Assembly (NCBI RefSeq): GCF_940670765.1
Contig: NZ_CALNVW010000038.1
Location: 1 to 64,000 of the forward strand
Direction of reading: 5' to 3'
Source of the DNA: Streptomyces sp. A 4/2
GTDB lineage: Bacteria; Actinomycetota; Actinomycetes; Streptomycetales; Streptomycetaceae
Length of the DNA stretch: 64,000 nucleotides
Made by a program: the position numbers and the translations under genes. The notes beneath the pieces were generated by a model. It made no database searches and was not told the origin of the DNA. It was given only the letters and a program-made list of their open reading frames with translations. Shown here in pieces: positions 26,601 to 34,300 of this stretch (position 1 is its first letter; each line of letters starts with the position of its first letter).

Positions 26601-28254
26601 TCGTGGCCAGCGAGAAGCCGATGTCCAGTGGAGCGCCGTCGGTCACTGCGGCCAGCAGCCGCTGCGCCTGGGCGGCGACTCCGTCCGCCGTCTTCGCCGA
26701 CACCACCCAGGGAACGGCGGGCATCGGCCGGTACGCGTGTTCCTCAGCCGCCCCAACAGCCTCGGCCGACCCAACAGCCTCAGCCGACCCAGCAGCCTCA
26801 GCCCTCTCAGTAGTCTCAGCAGTCCCAGCCGAAGCCGGTCCTGCCGTCCCGGCCGCTTCGTCCGCCCCGGCCCGGGGGGCCTCCTCGACGATCAGATGCG
26901 CGTTGGTCCCGCTGACCCCGAACGCCGACACACCGGCTCTCCGGGGCCGGTCCAGCTCGGGCCACGGCTGCGCGTCCGTCAGCAGCCGTACGCCACCCGC
27001 CGACCAGTCCACGTGCCGGGACGGCGCGTCCACATGCAGGGTCTTCGGCAGCTTCCCGTGCCGCATCGCCATGACCATCTTGATCACTCCGGTCACACCG
27101 GCGGCGGCCTGGGTGTGCCCGAGGTTCGACTTCAGCGAACCCAGCCAGAGCCGGCGGTCGTCCGGCCGGTCCCGGCCGTACGTCGCCAGCAGCGCCTGTG
27201 CCTCGATCGGATCGCCCAGCGAGGTGCCCGTGCCGTGCGCCTCGACGGCGTCCACGTCGGCGGGCGTCAGGCCCGCGTTGTCCAGCGCCTGCCGGATGAC
27301 CCGCTGCTGGGACGGGCCGTTCGGGGCGGTGAGGCCACTGCTGGCACCGTCCTGGTTCACGGCGGTGCCGCGGATCACGGCCAGGACGCGGTGGCCCTTG
27401 CGCCGCGCCTCCGACAGCCGTTCCAGCGCGAGCAGGCCGACGCCCTCGGACCAGCCCGTACCGTCGGCGCCGTCCGCGAACGACTTGCAGCGTCCGTCCG
27501 GTGCCAGCCCCCGGTGCCTGCTGAACTGTACGAAGGTGACCGGCGTGGACATCACCGTCACGCCGCCCGCCAGGGCCAGCGAACACTCCCCCGACCGCAG
27601 GGCCTGGCAGGCCAGATGGATCGACACGAGCGACGACGAGCAGGCGGTGTCCAGTGTGACGGCGGGGCCCTCCAGGCCGAGGGTGTAAGCGACCCGGCCG
27701 GAGGCGATGCTCGGCGAACTGCCGTTGCCGATGTGGCCCTCCATGCCCTTCGGCGGGCGCAGGACGCGGGTGGCGTAGTCGTTGTACATCACGCCGACGT
27801 AGACCCCGGTGCGGCTGCCCCGCAGCGAGGCCGGGCTGATCCCCGCGCGCTCCAGCGCCTCCCACGACGCCTCCAGCAGGAGCCGCTGCTGCGGGTCGGT
27901 GGCCAGTGCCTCGCGCGGGCTCAGCCCGAACAGCTCCGGGTCGAACTCCGCCGCGTCGTGGAGGAAGCCGCCCTGCGTGGTGTAGCAGGTGCCCGGCTGG
28001 TCGGGGTCCGGGTCGTACAGCGACTCCAGGTCCCAGCCGCGGTCGGTCGGGAATCCGCCCACGGCGTCGGTGCCGTCGTCCAGCAGGCTCCACAACTGCT
28101 CGGGCGACGCGACGTCACCGGGCAGGCGGCAGCTCATGCCGACGATCGCGATCGGCTCGGAGCTCCTCGCCTCCAGCTCCGACAGCTTCTGCCGGGTCCG
28201 GTGCAGGTCGGCACTTGCCCTCTTCAGGTACTCGCGCAGCCGCTGCTCATTCAT
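17611..28254 (-). CDS. Modular type I PKS C (modules 6 and 7)
   Basis: A 3547-aa bimodular synthase. The ATG at 28254 has GAGGGG about 8 nt upstream and lies 69 bp after PKS B. It opens with the docking helix MNEQRLREYLKRASADL. Module 6: KS (Cys205), AT with GHSIGE and HAFH (malonyl), DH, B-type KR (LDD), ACP. Module 7: KS (Cys2021), AT with YASH (methylmalonyl), A-type KR (Trp in GTWG), ACP. The DH has the HPALLDAALH Asp/His motif but Asp in place of Gly in the HxxxGxxxxP motif (HRVSDRILVP). The C-terminus (VADLVELAL) is unlike the DEEIF tails of A, B and D and should pair with PKS D only. An unusual TGPD repeat sits inside the module 6 AT domain. Predicted chemistry: the second C=C of a diene, then a methyl-branched beta-hydroxy unit. 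Confidence 0.97.
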   Translation of the reverse strand: MNEQRLREYLKRASADLHRTRQKLSELEARSSEPIAIVGMSCRLPGDVASPEQLWSLLDDGTDAVGGFPTDRGWDLESLYDPDPDQPGTCYTTQGGFLHDAAEFDPELFGLSPREALATDPQQRLLLEASWEALERAGISPASLRGSRTGVYVGVMYNDYATRVLRPPKGMEGHIGNGSSPSIASGRVAYTLGLEGPAVTLDTACSSSLVSIHLACQALRSGECSLALAGGVTVMSTPVTFVQFSRHRGLAPDGRCKSFADGADGTGWSEGVGLLALERLSEARRKGHRVLAVIRGTAVNQDGASSGLTAPNGPSQQRVIRQALDNAGLTPADVDAVEAHGTGTSLGDPIEAQALLATYGRDRPDDRRLWLGSLKSNLGHTQAAAGVTGVIKMVMAMRHGKLPKTLHVDAPSRHVDWSAGGVRLLTDAQPWPELDRPRRAGVSAFGVSGTNAHLIVEEAPRAGADEAAGTAGPASAGTAETTERAEAAGSAEAVGSAEAVGAAEEHAYRPMPAVPWVVSAKTADGVAAQAQRLLAAVTDGAPLDIGFSLATTRAPLDHRAVAVGTDRNALLAGLSAIAAGESAPGVVRGRATGGSVAFMFSGQGSQRIGMGRELYEAFPVFAAALDEICAHFDTDTGPDTGPDTGPDTGPDTGTATEADSATGTGPSLRTVMFEPVDGSGESGLLDRTGYTQPALFALEVALFRLLESWGVRPDRLIGHSIGELSAAHVAGVLSLPDACRLVAARGRLMQALPSGGAMIAVRATEAEVTPLPADGVSIAAINAAGSVVLSGDEDAVLRAAEPFAGRGTHRLTVSHAFHSHRMEPMLAEFRAVAESVEYLRPRIPVVSNLTGDVVDTFTADHWVRHVREAVRFADGIGRLHALGTTRFVELGPAGPLCAAVADDLPEQCLVQPLLRKDVPEAQALTDAVAQLWARGVQPDWAEFFGGTGAATVDLPTFAFQRRRFWLDVPLTRQDLAAGHPLLGVRMERADADGFVFGGELSVRTHPWLADHRVSDRILVPGTAFLELALRAGGQIGCARVDELVLTEPLALTATDRISLQVVIGAADPNGGRPVTGYSRQDLKSGDAEAETGGRDRPWTRHFTGSLAPDTGSDGLAEYGPTEYGPAAWPPPGAEPVDTERLYEELAAAGLAYGPLFRGLRAAWRSGEQIHAEVELPETHQVDAERYELHPALLDAALHAAAAGQALGEDAPTAAVPFTWSGVSVRTPGAAALRVTLSRPSDRSLALTATDGNGVPVLSVDSLQLRPLAEQGVGGLPGHFDALFRLEWQELPAGLPEGAEQPAEAPEIVDLPGGSELPGDPHEAVREAVHRTLAVLQARLAEPMGATPLVLRTRGAVQLPGESGRIAPHAAAVQGLVRSAQSENPDRFVLIDVGDGTDGADGADGTNGADGTDVADGLAGAEPVITAQAVAYDEPQLMVRDGRWYAPRLARVPALPGAIRPDQAGSGPAAFDPDGTVLVTGATGRLGRALCQHLVAVHGVRHLLLISRSGADSAGAAELLGLDAEVTLVACDVADRAALGAALDTVPADHPLTAVIHLAGTLDDGIVQSLTPERIDAVLAPKVSGALNLHELTREADLSAFVLFASAAGTFGGPGQGNYAAANAYLDALADHRRRTGLPGMSLAWGLWEGDDGMVGGLTDADLERAGSIGVLSLTGPDGLALFDAALRRDEAGLVPVAFDFSLLRAQAGRLALPSLLRGLVRKPVSVPATAARPGAGTLSGVRTRSGVRPVAMIDVVRSRVAAVLRYPSASAVDSDRAFSELGFDSLMAVELRNQLSEETGVRLPASVIFDQPTPAALAAHLESLSGDGEAVPGDRAAAVPATGGADPEEPIAIVGMACRLPGGVESPEELWELVLRGEDAIVPMPDNRGWDIDGLFDPDPEQAGTSYVREGGFLAGADLFDPSLFGISPREALAMDPQQRLLLESSWELFERAGIPARSLRGSRTGVFVGLMYTDYPVLLHGRKHDLEGHLGNGSAGSVASGRIAYTYGLEGPAVTVDTACSSSLVAMHWAANALRSGECSLAVAGGATVMSTPTVFLEFSRQRGLATDGRCKPFAEGGDGTSWGEGVGLLLLERLSDARRNGHQVLGVVRGSAVNSDGASNGLTAPNGPSQQRVIRQALANSGLDAVDIDTVEAHGTGTPLGDPIEAQALIATYGQDRPADVPLLVGALKSNLGHTQAAAGVAGVIKTVMAMRHGVLPKILHLDAPSSRVDWEDGAVRLLDRNQDWPDTGRPRRAAVSSFGISGTNAHVVLEQAADEDVRKDRTGTDRTGTDRTGTDRTGADRAGTDTALSDTALSDTAGTGVTGADPIATEVTATEATGPAGSGGGHRPVPVVWPLSAPSVPALRRQAARLLPRAQVLAPADVGLSLVTTRSPFDHRAVIVGSDRAELLDGLRALAAGEPIGNLVEGVAGPGTKPVFVFPGQGSQWAGMAAELLDSSPVFAASVARCERALSEFVDWKLTDVLRGAPGAPGLEGDDVVQPATFAVTVSLAELWQAHGVRPAAVVGHSQGEMAAACFAGALSLRDAARVVCLRGREVTALAGRGGLVSVEASPARTEELLQPYADRLVLGAVNSPRAVVVSGDDDALESFVSDCRDLGIRTKRVPINYASHSSHADAIEDRLADVLGPVAAGAPEVPFFSTVTADWADSLPLDAGYWFANLRRPVRFAESVRALAEQGFGPMIEVSAHPVLTSAVEETLADGDSGSGERGAGGCAVGSLRRQDGGLPRFLRSLGEAYAVGAAVDWRRVFDGTDAQPVDLPSYAFHRQRFWPEFDEPAPETAADPQEDEFWQAVQEQDVDAVAERIGLGRQELETVLPALSRWHVGRRVRSTLDTWRYRTEWVPVRPADVASLSGNWLVLRSGTGTDSESDTGTGTGTEQATADLVDEAVRALAAAGAQVTELPLNTGDLTDGPGASEGEANRLADRIRTACGATPLAGVLCLTGLDETPADGYAVLPTGLRLCLAAVRALTVLESEAPFWVATSGAVGTGQDDPPRRPTQALMWGAGVVLGLDLPRRWGGLIDLPAVLGRESGEELCAVLSGATGEEQLAIRADGVSARRLVRAPVKGPSAPWRPRDTVLITGGTGALGGHLARWAARSGADRVVLVSRRGSAAEGMAELHDELIDLGTEVVIEACDLTDGEAVATLFAKVAVDGPPVRAVLHAAGTSGREMSVDDLTSGELASVLGPKVAGARHLTAHAAGLELDTFVLFSSGAGTWGNAGRIGYGAANAYLDAFAAEHRAAGLPMVSLAWGAWGGGGMVDEDTATQLRRLGNRQMDPELAVGVLADAVGRRDGNLVVADIGWKAFAPTYHAARSRPLILGVAEARQALAEADTVGTADVGEPELVGELAALADGERQRLLLDRVRREAAVALGHGSAAEMHIDRPLRELGFDSLTVVALRNRLSAVTGLKLPTTLVFDHPTFPALVRYLVTRLFGAGTEAPAQSAEEAATWATLRSIPLNRLRERGLLDALLELAATPERTGADAGTEAGADDAADDGVDRFEGMNVADLVELALGTDTDSRES
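17880..22717 (-). other. PKS module 7: KS-AT(methylmalonyl)-KR(A-type)-ACP
   Basis: The KS Cys codon is at 22192-22194. The AT has GHSQGEMAAAC and INYASH, so methylmalonyl. The KR has GTWGNAGRIGY with Trp and no LDD at the diagnostic position (A-type). The ACP has LGFDSLTVVALRN. A 15-bp minisatellite fills the KS-AT linker. Predicted unit: CH(OH)-CH(CH3). Confidence 0.92.
21296..21405. repeat. 15-bp tandem repeats in the module 7 KS-AT linker
   Basis: Two exact units of GCCGTGTCGCTCAAG (21296-21325) are followed by five units of GTCGGTCCCGGTCCG (21331-21405, the last three exact). They encode DTALS and DRTGT repeats respectively. Both arrays are in frame and lie between KS and AT of module 7. 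Confidence 0.92.
24003..24075. repeat. Degenerate 9/12-bp repeat in the module 6 DH-KR region
   Basis: Repeated GTCGGCCCC-like units encode a Gly-Ala-Asp/Gly-Thr-Asp rich stretch in the KR structural half of module 6. The array is degenerate and the limits are approximate. Confidence 0.7.
26305..26352. repeat. 12-bp tandem repeat, 4 exact units, inside the module 6 AT domain
   Basis: Four identical GGGGCCGGTGTC units (with partial copies on either side) encode TGPD repeated within the AT. They lie between the IGMGRELYEAF helix and the QPALFALE segment, upstream of the active-site Ser. Here the insert is in a catalytic domain rather than in a linker. Confidence 0.92.
26745..26808. repeat. 18-bp tandem repeat, about 3 units, in the module 6 KS-AT linker
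   Basis: Units close to CAACAGCCTCAGCCGACC encode a repeated Gly-Ser-Ala-Glu-Ala-Val segment in the linker between KS and AT of module 6. Edges are approximate because the outer units are degenerate. Confidence 0.8.
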
Positions 28255-28323
28255 CGGTTCGCCCCTCGTCCGGACCGCGTCGCCTCTTGCACGGCGTGCT
28301 CCCCATTCGGCATTCCGCTGCTC

Positions 28324-31300
28324 TCACGTGTCCAGCTGGTTGTCGAGGAACTGGAAGATCTCCTCGTCGGTGGCCGATTCGAGGTCGTCGACCGCCATGG
28401 ACGTGACGGTGTCCGCCGTGTCCTCCGACGCCACCTCGGACAGCAGCTCCCGGAGCCTGCTCTCCACCCGGCCGCGCAGTTCGTCGGCGGCGGTCACCTC
28501 GGGCAGGTTCGCCGCCAGTTTCGCCAGCTCGTCGAGGATCGGGCCGAGTACCCGCTCGGCCTCCGACGGGAAGATCTCGCCGAGGTAGGCGACGAGGGCG
28601 GCCGGCGTCGGGTAGTCGAAGAGCAGGGTCGCCGGAAGCGTCAGGCCGGTCTCCTTGCCGAGGCGGTTGCGCAGCTCGATCGCGCTGAGCGAGTCGAATC
28701 CCATCTCCAGGAAGCCCCGCTCGGCGTCCACGAGTTCGGGCCCCGCGTAGGCCAGCACCCGTGCGGCTTCGGCCCGGACCAGCTCCAGCAGCGCGCGGGC
28801 ACGTTCGGCGGCGGACATGGCGCCCAGCCGGTCCGCCGAACCGGTGGGCCGCTCCGGTACGGGAGCGACCACGGCGGGCCTGGCCCGGCCGCGCACCAGG
28901 CCGCGCAGCAGCGCGGGCACCTCGTGCGGCCCGGCGAACCCGGTGACGGAGATCCGGGCGGGCACCAGTACCGCCTCGTCGCGCGCACAGGCGGTGTCGA
29001 GCAGGGCGAGTCCGTCGTCCGAGGACAGCGGGGTCACCCCGCCCCGTGCGAACCGCGCGTGGTCCGATGCGGCGAGTCCGCCGGTCATCGTGGAGAGCTC
29101 GGCCCACGGCCCCCAGCACAGGGCGACCGCGGGGAGTCCCTGCGCCCTGCGGCGTGCGGCGAGCGCGTCGAGGAAGGCGTTCCCCGCGGCGTACCCCGCC
29201 TGTCCTGCGCCGCCGAACGTCGAGGCCAGCGAGGAGAACAGGACGAAGGCCGAGACCGGCCGGGACGCGGTGAGTTCGTGCAGGTTGAGTGCGGCGTCGA
29301 CCTTCGGTGCGAGCACCCCGTCGATCCGCTCGGGGGTGAGCGCGGTGATCAGCCCGTCGTCGACGACGCCGGCCGCGTGCACCACCGCGGTCAGCGGATG
29401 CGCGTCGGGGACGGTGTCCAGCAGCGCGCTCAGCGCCGTACGGTCCGCCGCGTCGCACGCCGCTACCGTCACCTCGGCACCGAGAGCGGTCAGCTCGGCG
29501 CGCAGCTCGGCCGCGCCGTCGGCGGCGGGTCCGCTCCGGCTGAGCAGCAACAGCCGCCGGACACCGTGGGTGGTGACCAGGTGCCTGGCGACGAGGCGGC
29601 CCAGTGTGCCGGTGGCACCGGTGACCAGCGTGGTTCCGTACGAATCCCAGACCGGTTCCGTACGGTCCGCTGCCGCCGGGACCCGGGCCAGCCGGGCGGC
29701 GCGGACCCGGCCCTCGCGCACCACGAGTTGCGGTTCGCCGGAAGCTACGGCGAGGGGCAGCGCAGCCGCGGATTCCTCGCTCGCGTCGGTGTCGACCAGG
29801 GCGAAGCGCCCCGGGTGTTCGGAGGCGGCGGCCCGGATCAGCCCGTGCACGGCGGCGCCGGGCAGATCGGTCAGGTCCGCGCCGGGGTCGGCGGCGACCG
29901 CGCCGCGGGTCACGAACACCAGCCGGGATGCGGCGAACCGGTCGTCCGCGAGCCACTCCTTGACCAGGGCGAGCGCCCGGTGACACGCGGCCCGGACGGC
30001 TCGGGCCGACTCGCCGGCGGCGGGCGTGGCGGTGGTGGGCGTGGCGGCGGGTGTGTCGGCGGCGGGCGTGGCGCTCACGACGACCCGGTCGGGTACGGTC
30101 CCGCCCGCCCTGACCGCTTCGGACAGCGCGGCGATCGTCGGATACGCGCCGGGCGTTCCCGCGCGGGCGAGCGGGCCGTCGAGCCCCGGCCACCCATCGG
30201 GTGAGCCGATCAGCGCCCAGTCCGGTCCGGTCGGCAGCGGGGCCGCCGGGATCTCGCGCCACTCCGTGCGGAACAGCGTCTCCAGGGGTGCCGCCGTACG
30301 GTGCGGCCGGGCCCCGGCGGTCGGCCGGATCGCCAGCGAGTCGACGGAGGCGACCGGACGGCCGGAGGGGTCCCAGACCTGTACGGACACGGTGTTCTCG
30401 GCGGTGTCCCGGAGCCGGACCCGCAGGCGGGTCGCCCCTGAGGTGTGCAGGACCACCCCGCGCCAGGAGAACGGCATCACCCCCTGGCCCCGGTCACCCG
30501 CCGCGCCCAGCCCGATGGTGTGCAGTGCGGCGTCGAACAGCGCCGGGTGCAGGCCGTACCCGGTGACATCGACGCCCTCGGGCAGGCTCACCTCGGCGAA
30601 GACCTCGGACCCGTGCCGCCAGGCGGCACGAAGCCCCTGGAACGCGGGGCCGTAATCGGCACTCACCTCGGCCAACGCGGCGTAGAAATCACCCAGTTCG
30701 ACCGGGGACGCCTCGGCGGGCGGCCACTGGTCCGGGGCGGGCTCCCCGACCGGAACACCGGTCGGCACATCGGCCCGCGCGTCGGACAGCAGCGTGCCGG
30801 TGGCGTGCTGCTGCCACGGTTCGCCGTCGGGGGCTCCGGCCGGGCGGGAGTGCACCGTCAGGGTGCGCGCGCCCGCCGTGTCCTCGGCTCCCATCCGGAT
30901 CTGCACCTGTACGGCACCTCGCTCGGGCAGCACCAGCGGCGCCTGCAGGGTCAGTTCGCCGATCTGCCCGCAGCCCGCCCGGTCGCCCGCCCGGACGGCC
31001 AGCTCGACGAAGGCGGTGCCGGGCAGCACGGTGGCACCGTCGATGACGTGATCGGCGAGCCAGGGATGGCGCTGGACGGAGAGCAGCGAGGTGAACAACA
31101 GCCCTTCACCGTCGGCGAGTTGCAGTACGGCGTCCAGCAGCGGATGGCCGTCCCGGCCGAGGCCCGCCGAGGTGACGTCCCCGTCCGGCCCCGGGGCGTC
31201 CAGCCAGTACCGCTGCCGGTCGAACGGGTAGGTGGGCAGCTCGGTGAGGCGGCCGTCCGGGCAGAACGCGGACCAGTCGCAGGGGGCGCCGTGGACGTAC

Positions 31301-34300
31301 AGCTGAGCCGCCGCCGCGATCACCGACCCGGCCTCGTCCCGGCCGCGGCGGACCGCGGGCACCACCACCCCGGGAGCGTCGTCCGCCCGGCAGTCCACGG
31401 CCATCGCGGCGAGGACCGCGTCGGGGCCGACCTCCAGGAAGCGGCTGGCCCCCTCGCGGGTGAGGAAACCGACGGCGTCGGCGAATCTGACCGGTTCGCG
31501 CAGCTGCGACGCCCAGTACTCGGGCGTGCACAGTTGCTCGGCGGTGGCCCGCTCCCCCGTGACGCCGGAGACCACGGGAAGGGTCGGCGGTGCCATCGGA
31601 ATGCCCCGGACGATCTCGGCGAAGCGCTCCAGCATGGCGTCCATCTGCGGTGAGTGGAATGCGTGACTGACCCGCAACTGGCGTGTCTTCCTGCCCAGTC
31701 GGGTGAAGTGGTCCGCCACTCGGGCCACCTCGTCCGGCTCCCCGGAGACCACGGTCGCGGCCGGTCCGTTGAGTGCGGCCAGTGCGATCCGGTCCGCACG
31801 TCCGGCCAGCAGGGGCAGTACCTCGTCCTCGGCTGCGGCCACCGCGACCATGGCGCCGGCCGAGGGCAGTTCCTGCATCAGCCGTCCCCGGGCCACCACC
31901 AGCCGGCACGCGTCGGCGAGGGTGAACACCCCCGCCAGGTGGGCGGCGCTCAGCTCACCGATGGAGTGCCCGACCAGATAGTCCGGGGTGACACCCCAGG
32001 ACTCGTAGAGCCGGTACAGCGCGACCTCGACGGCGAACAGTGCGGGCTGCGTGTAGTCCGTACGGTCGAGCAGCGCGGCGTCCGGCCCGTCGGGATCGGC
32101 GAACACCACGTCCCGCAGCGGCCGTTCGAGTTCCAGGTCGACATGCGCGCAGACCTGGTCGAAGGCGTCGGCGTAGACCTTGAAGGTCCGGTACAGCTCG
32201 CCGCCCATGCCGGGGCGCTGCGCGCCCTGGCCGGAGAAGAGGAAGGCGGTACGGCCGCCGCTCACGACACCTGCGGCGGACGGCGTCGCCGGGCGGCCGT
32301 CACCGGGCAGCCAGGCGGTGAGCCGGGCGCGCAGTTCCGCCCGGTCGGCTCCCCAGAGGACCAGCCGGTGATCGAAGCGGGCGCGCCCCGCCAGGGTGTG
32401 CGCGATGTCCACGGCCTCGGCGCCGGGGCGTCCTTCGACAGCCGCGAGCAGGTTCTCGGCCTGCGCGGTCAGGGCGGTGGCGGTGCGTGCGGACAGGGTC
32501 CAGGGCAGCAGTCCGGCCGTGGGGCCCCGGACAGGTTCTGGCGCCGGAGGCCCGGCCTGCGGGGACGCGGCGTGCGGCGCGTCGGACAGTTCGGCGGGCG
32601 GGTCGGTGGACGGGCCGGCGAAGGGGGCGGCCTGGTCGGCCGCCGTTTCGGCGGGCGGGGCCTGCTCGATGATCACGTGCGCGTTCGTGCCGCTCACACC
32701 GAACGAGGACACGCCGACCCGGTGCGGAGTGTCGCCGCCGGGCCACGGACGCTCCTCGGTGAGCAGCCGCACGGTGCCCGTCGACCAGTCGATGTACGGC
32801 GACGGCTCGGCGGCGTGGAGGGTGCGCGGCATGGTGCCGCGCTGGATGGCCAGTACGGCCTTGATGACCCCGGCGACACCCGAAGCCGCCTGGGTGTGAC
32901 CGATGTTGGACTTCACCGAGCCGAGCCAGAGCGGCCGGTCCGCCGGGCGGTCCTTGCCGTAGGTCGCCAGCAGCGCCTCGGCCTCGATCGGGTCGCCCAG
33001 CTTGGTGCCGGTGCCGTGCGCCTCCACCATGTCCACGTCGGACGCGGTGAGACCGCCGTTGGCGAGGGCCTGCCGGATCACCCGCTGCTGGGCGGGGCCG
33101 CTCGGCGCGGTCAGCCCGTTGGACGCGCCGTCCTGATTGACCGCGGCGCCGCGGATGATCCCGACGACCGGGTGGCCGTGGCGGCGGGCCTCGGACAGCC
33201 GCTCCACCAGGAGCATGCCCACGCCCTCGGCCCAGCCCGCGCCGTCCGCCCCAGCGGAGAACGCCTTGCACCGGCCGTCCGGCGAGAGGGCGCCCTGCCG
33301 GCTGAACTCGATGAAGGTGTCCGGGGTGGAGATCACCGTCACCCCGCCCGCCAGCGCCATGGTGCACTCGCCGGACCGCACCGCCTGGGCCGCCAGGTTC
33401 AGTGCCACCAGCGACGACGAACAGGCGGTGTCCACGGTGACCGCCGGGCCTTCCAGCCCGAAGGTGTACGCCACCCGGCCCGAGGCGACACTGGCCGCGC
33501 TGCCGGTGGCCAGCTGCCCCTCGTACTCGCCCGGTGCGCTCCTCAGCCTGGACCCGTAGTCGTTGTAGTTGGAGCCGACGAAGACTCCGACCGGGCTGCC
33601 CTTGACCGCCGCCGGGTCGATCCCGGCCCGCTCGAACGCCTCCCACGCGGTTTCCAGCAGCAGCCGCTGCTGGGGGTCGATCGCCGGGGCGACCCGCGGC
33701 GAGATGCCGAAGAACAGCGGGTCGAAGCGGCCCGCGTCGTGCAGGAACCCGCCGCCCCGGGTGTAGAAGGTGCCGGGGCGGTCCGGGTCCGGGTCGTAGA
33801 GCCGCTCGATGTCCCAGCCACGGTCCGCCGGGAGGACCGAGACGGCGTCGCGGCCCTCGGCCAGCAGGTCCCAGTACTCCTCGGGGGTGCTGATCCCGCC
33901 CGGCAGACGGCAGCTCATCGCGACGATCGCGACCGGATCGTCGGTGAGGTCCGTTGCGGTGGCGGTCAGTTGCAGGGGGCTTTCGGGGTGCGGGGCCGTG
34001 GACGCCGCACCGAAGAGCTCGGTGTCCAGGTGCCTGGCCAGCCGGGCCGCCGTCGCGTGGTCGAAGACCACGGTGACCGGGAGCCGCAGACCGGTGACCG
34101 CGTTCAGCCGGTTCCGCAGATCGACCGCCGTCAGCGAGTCGAAACCGAGGTCGCGCAGGGCCCGGTCGGGATCGACCGCGTCGGGGCCCGGCAGGCCGAG
34201 CGCCGCCGCCGCCTGGGTCCGTACGAGCGCCACCAGCGCCTGTTCCCGTTCGAGTGGCGCGTGCCCGGCGAGCGTCCCGGCGAATCCCGCGTCCGACGGT

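Larger units (their letters stand above)
22775..28160 (-). other. PKS module 6: KS-AT(malonyl)-DH-KR(B-type)-ACP
   Basis: The KS Cys codon is at 27640-27642. The AT has GHSIGELSAAH and VSHAFH (malonyl), with a tandem TGPD insert before the active site. The DH has His and the HPALLDAALH Asp, but the motif Gly is Asp (HRVSDRILVP). The KR has TLDDGIVQSL (B-type). The ACP has LGFDSLMAVELRN. Predicted unit: the second CH=CH if the DH works. Confidence 0.9.
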
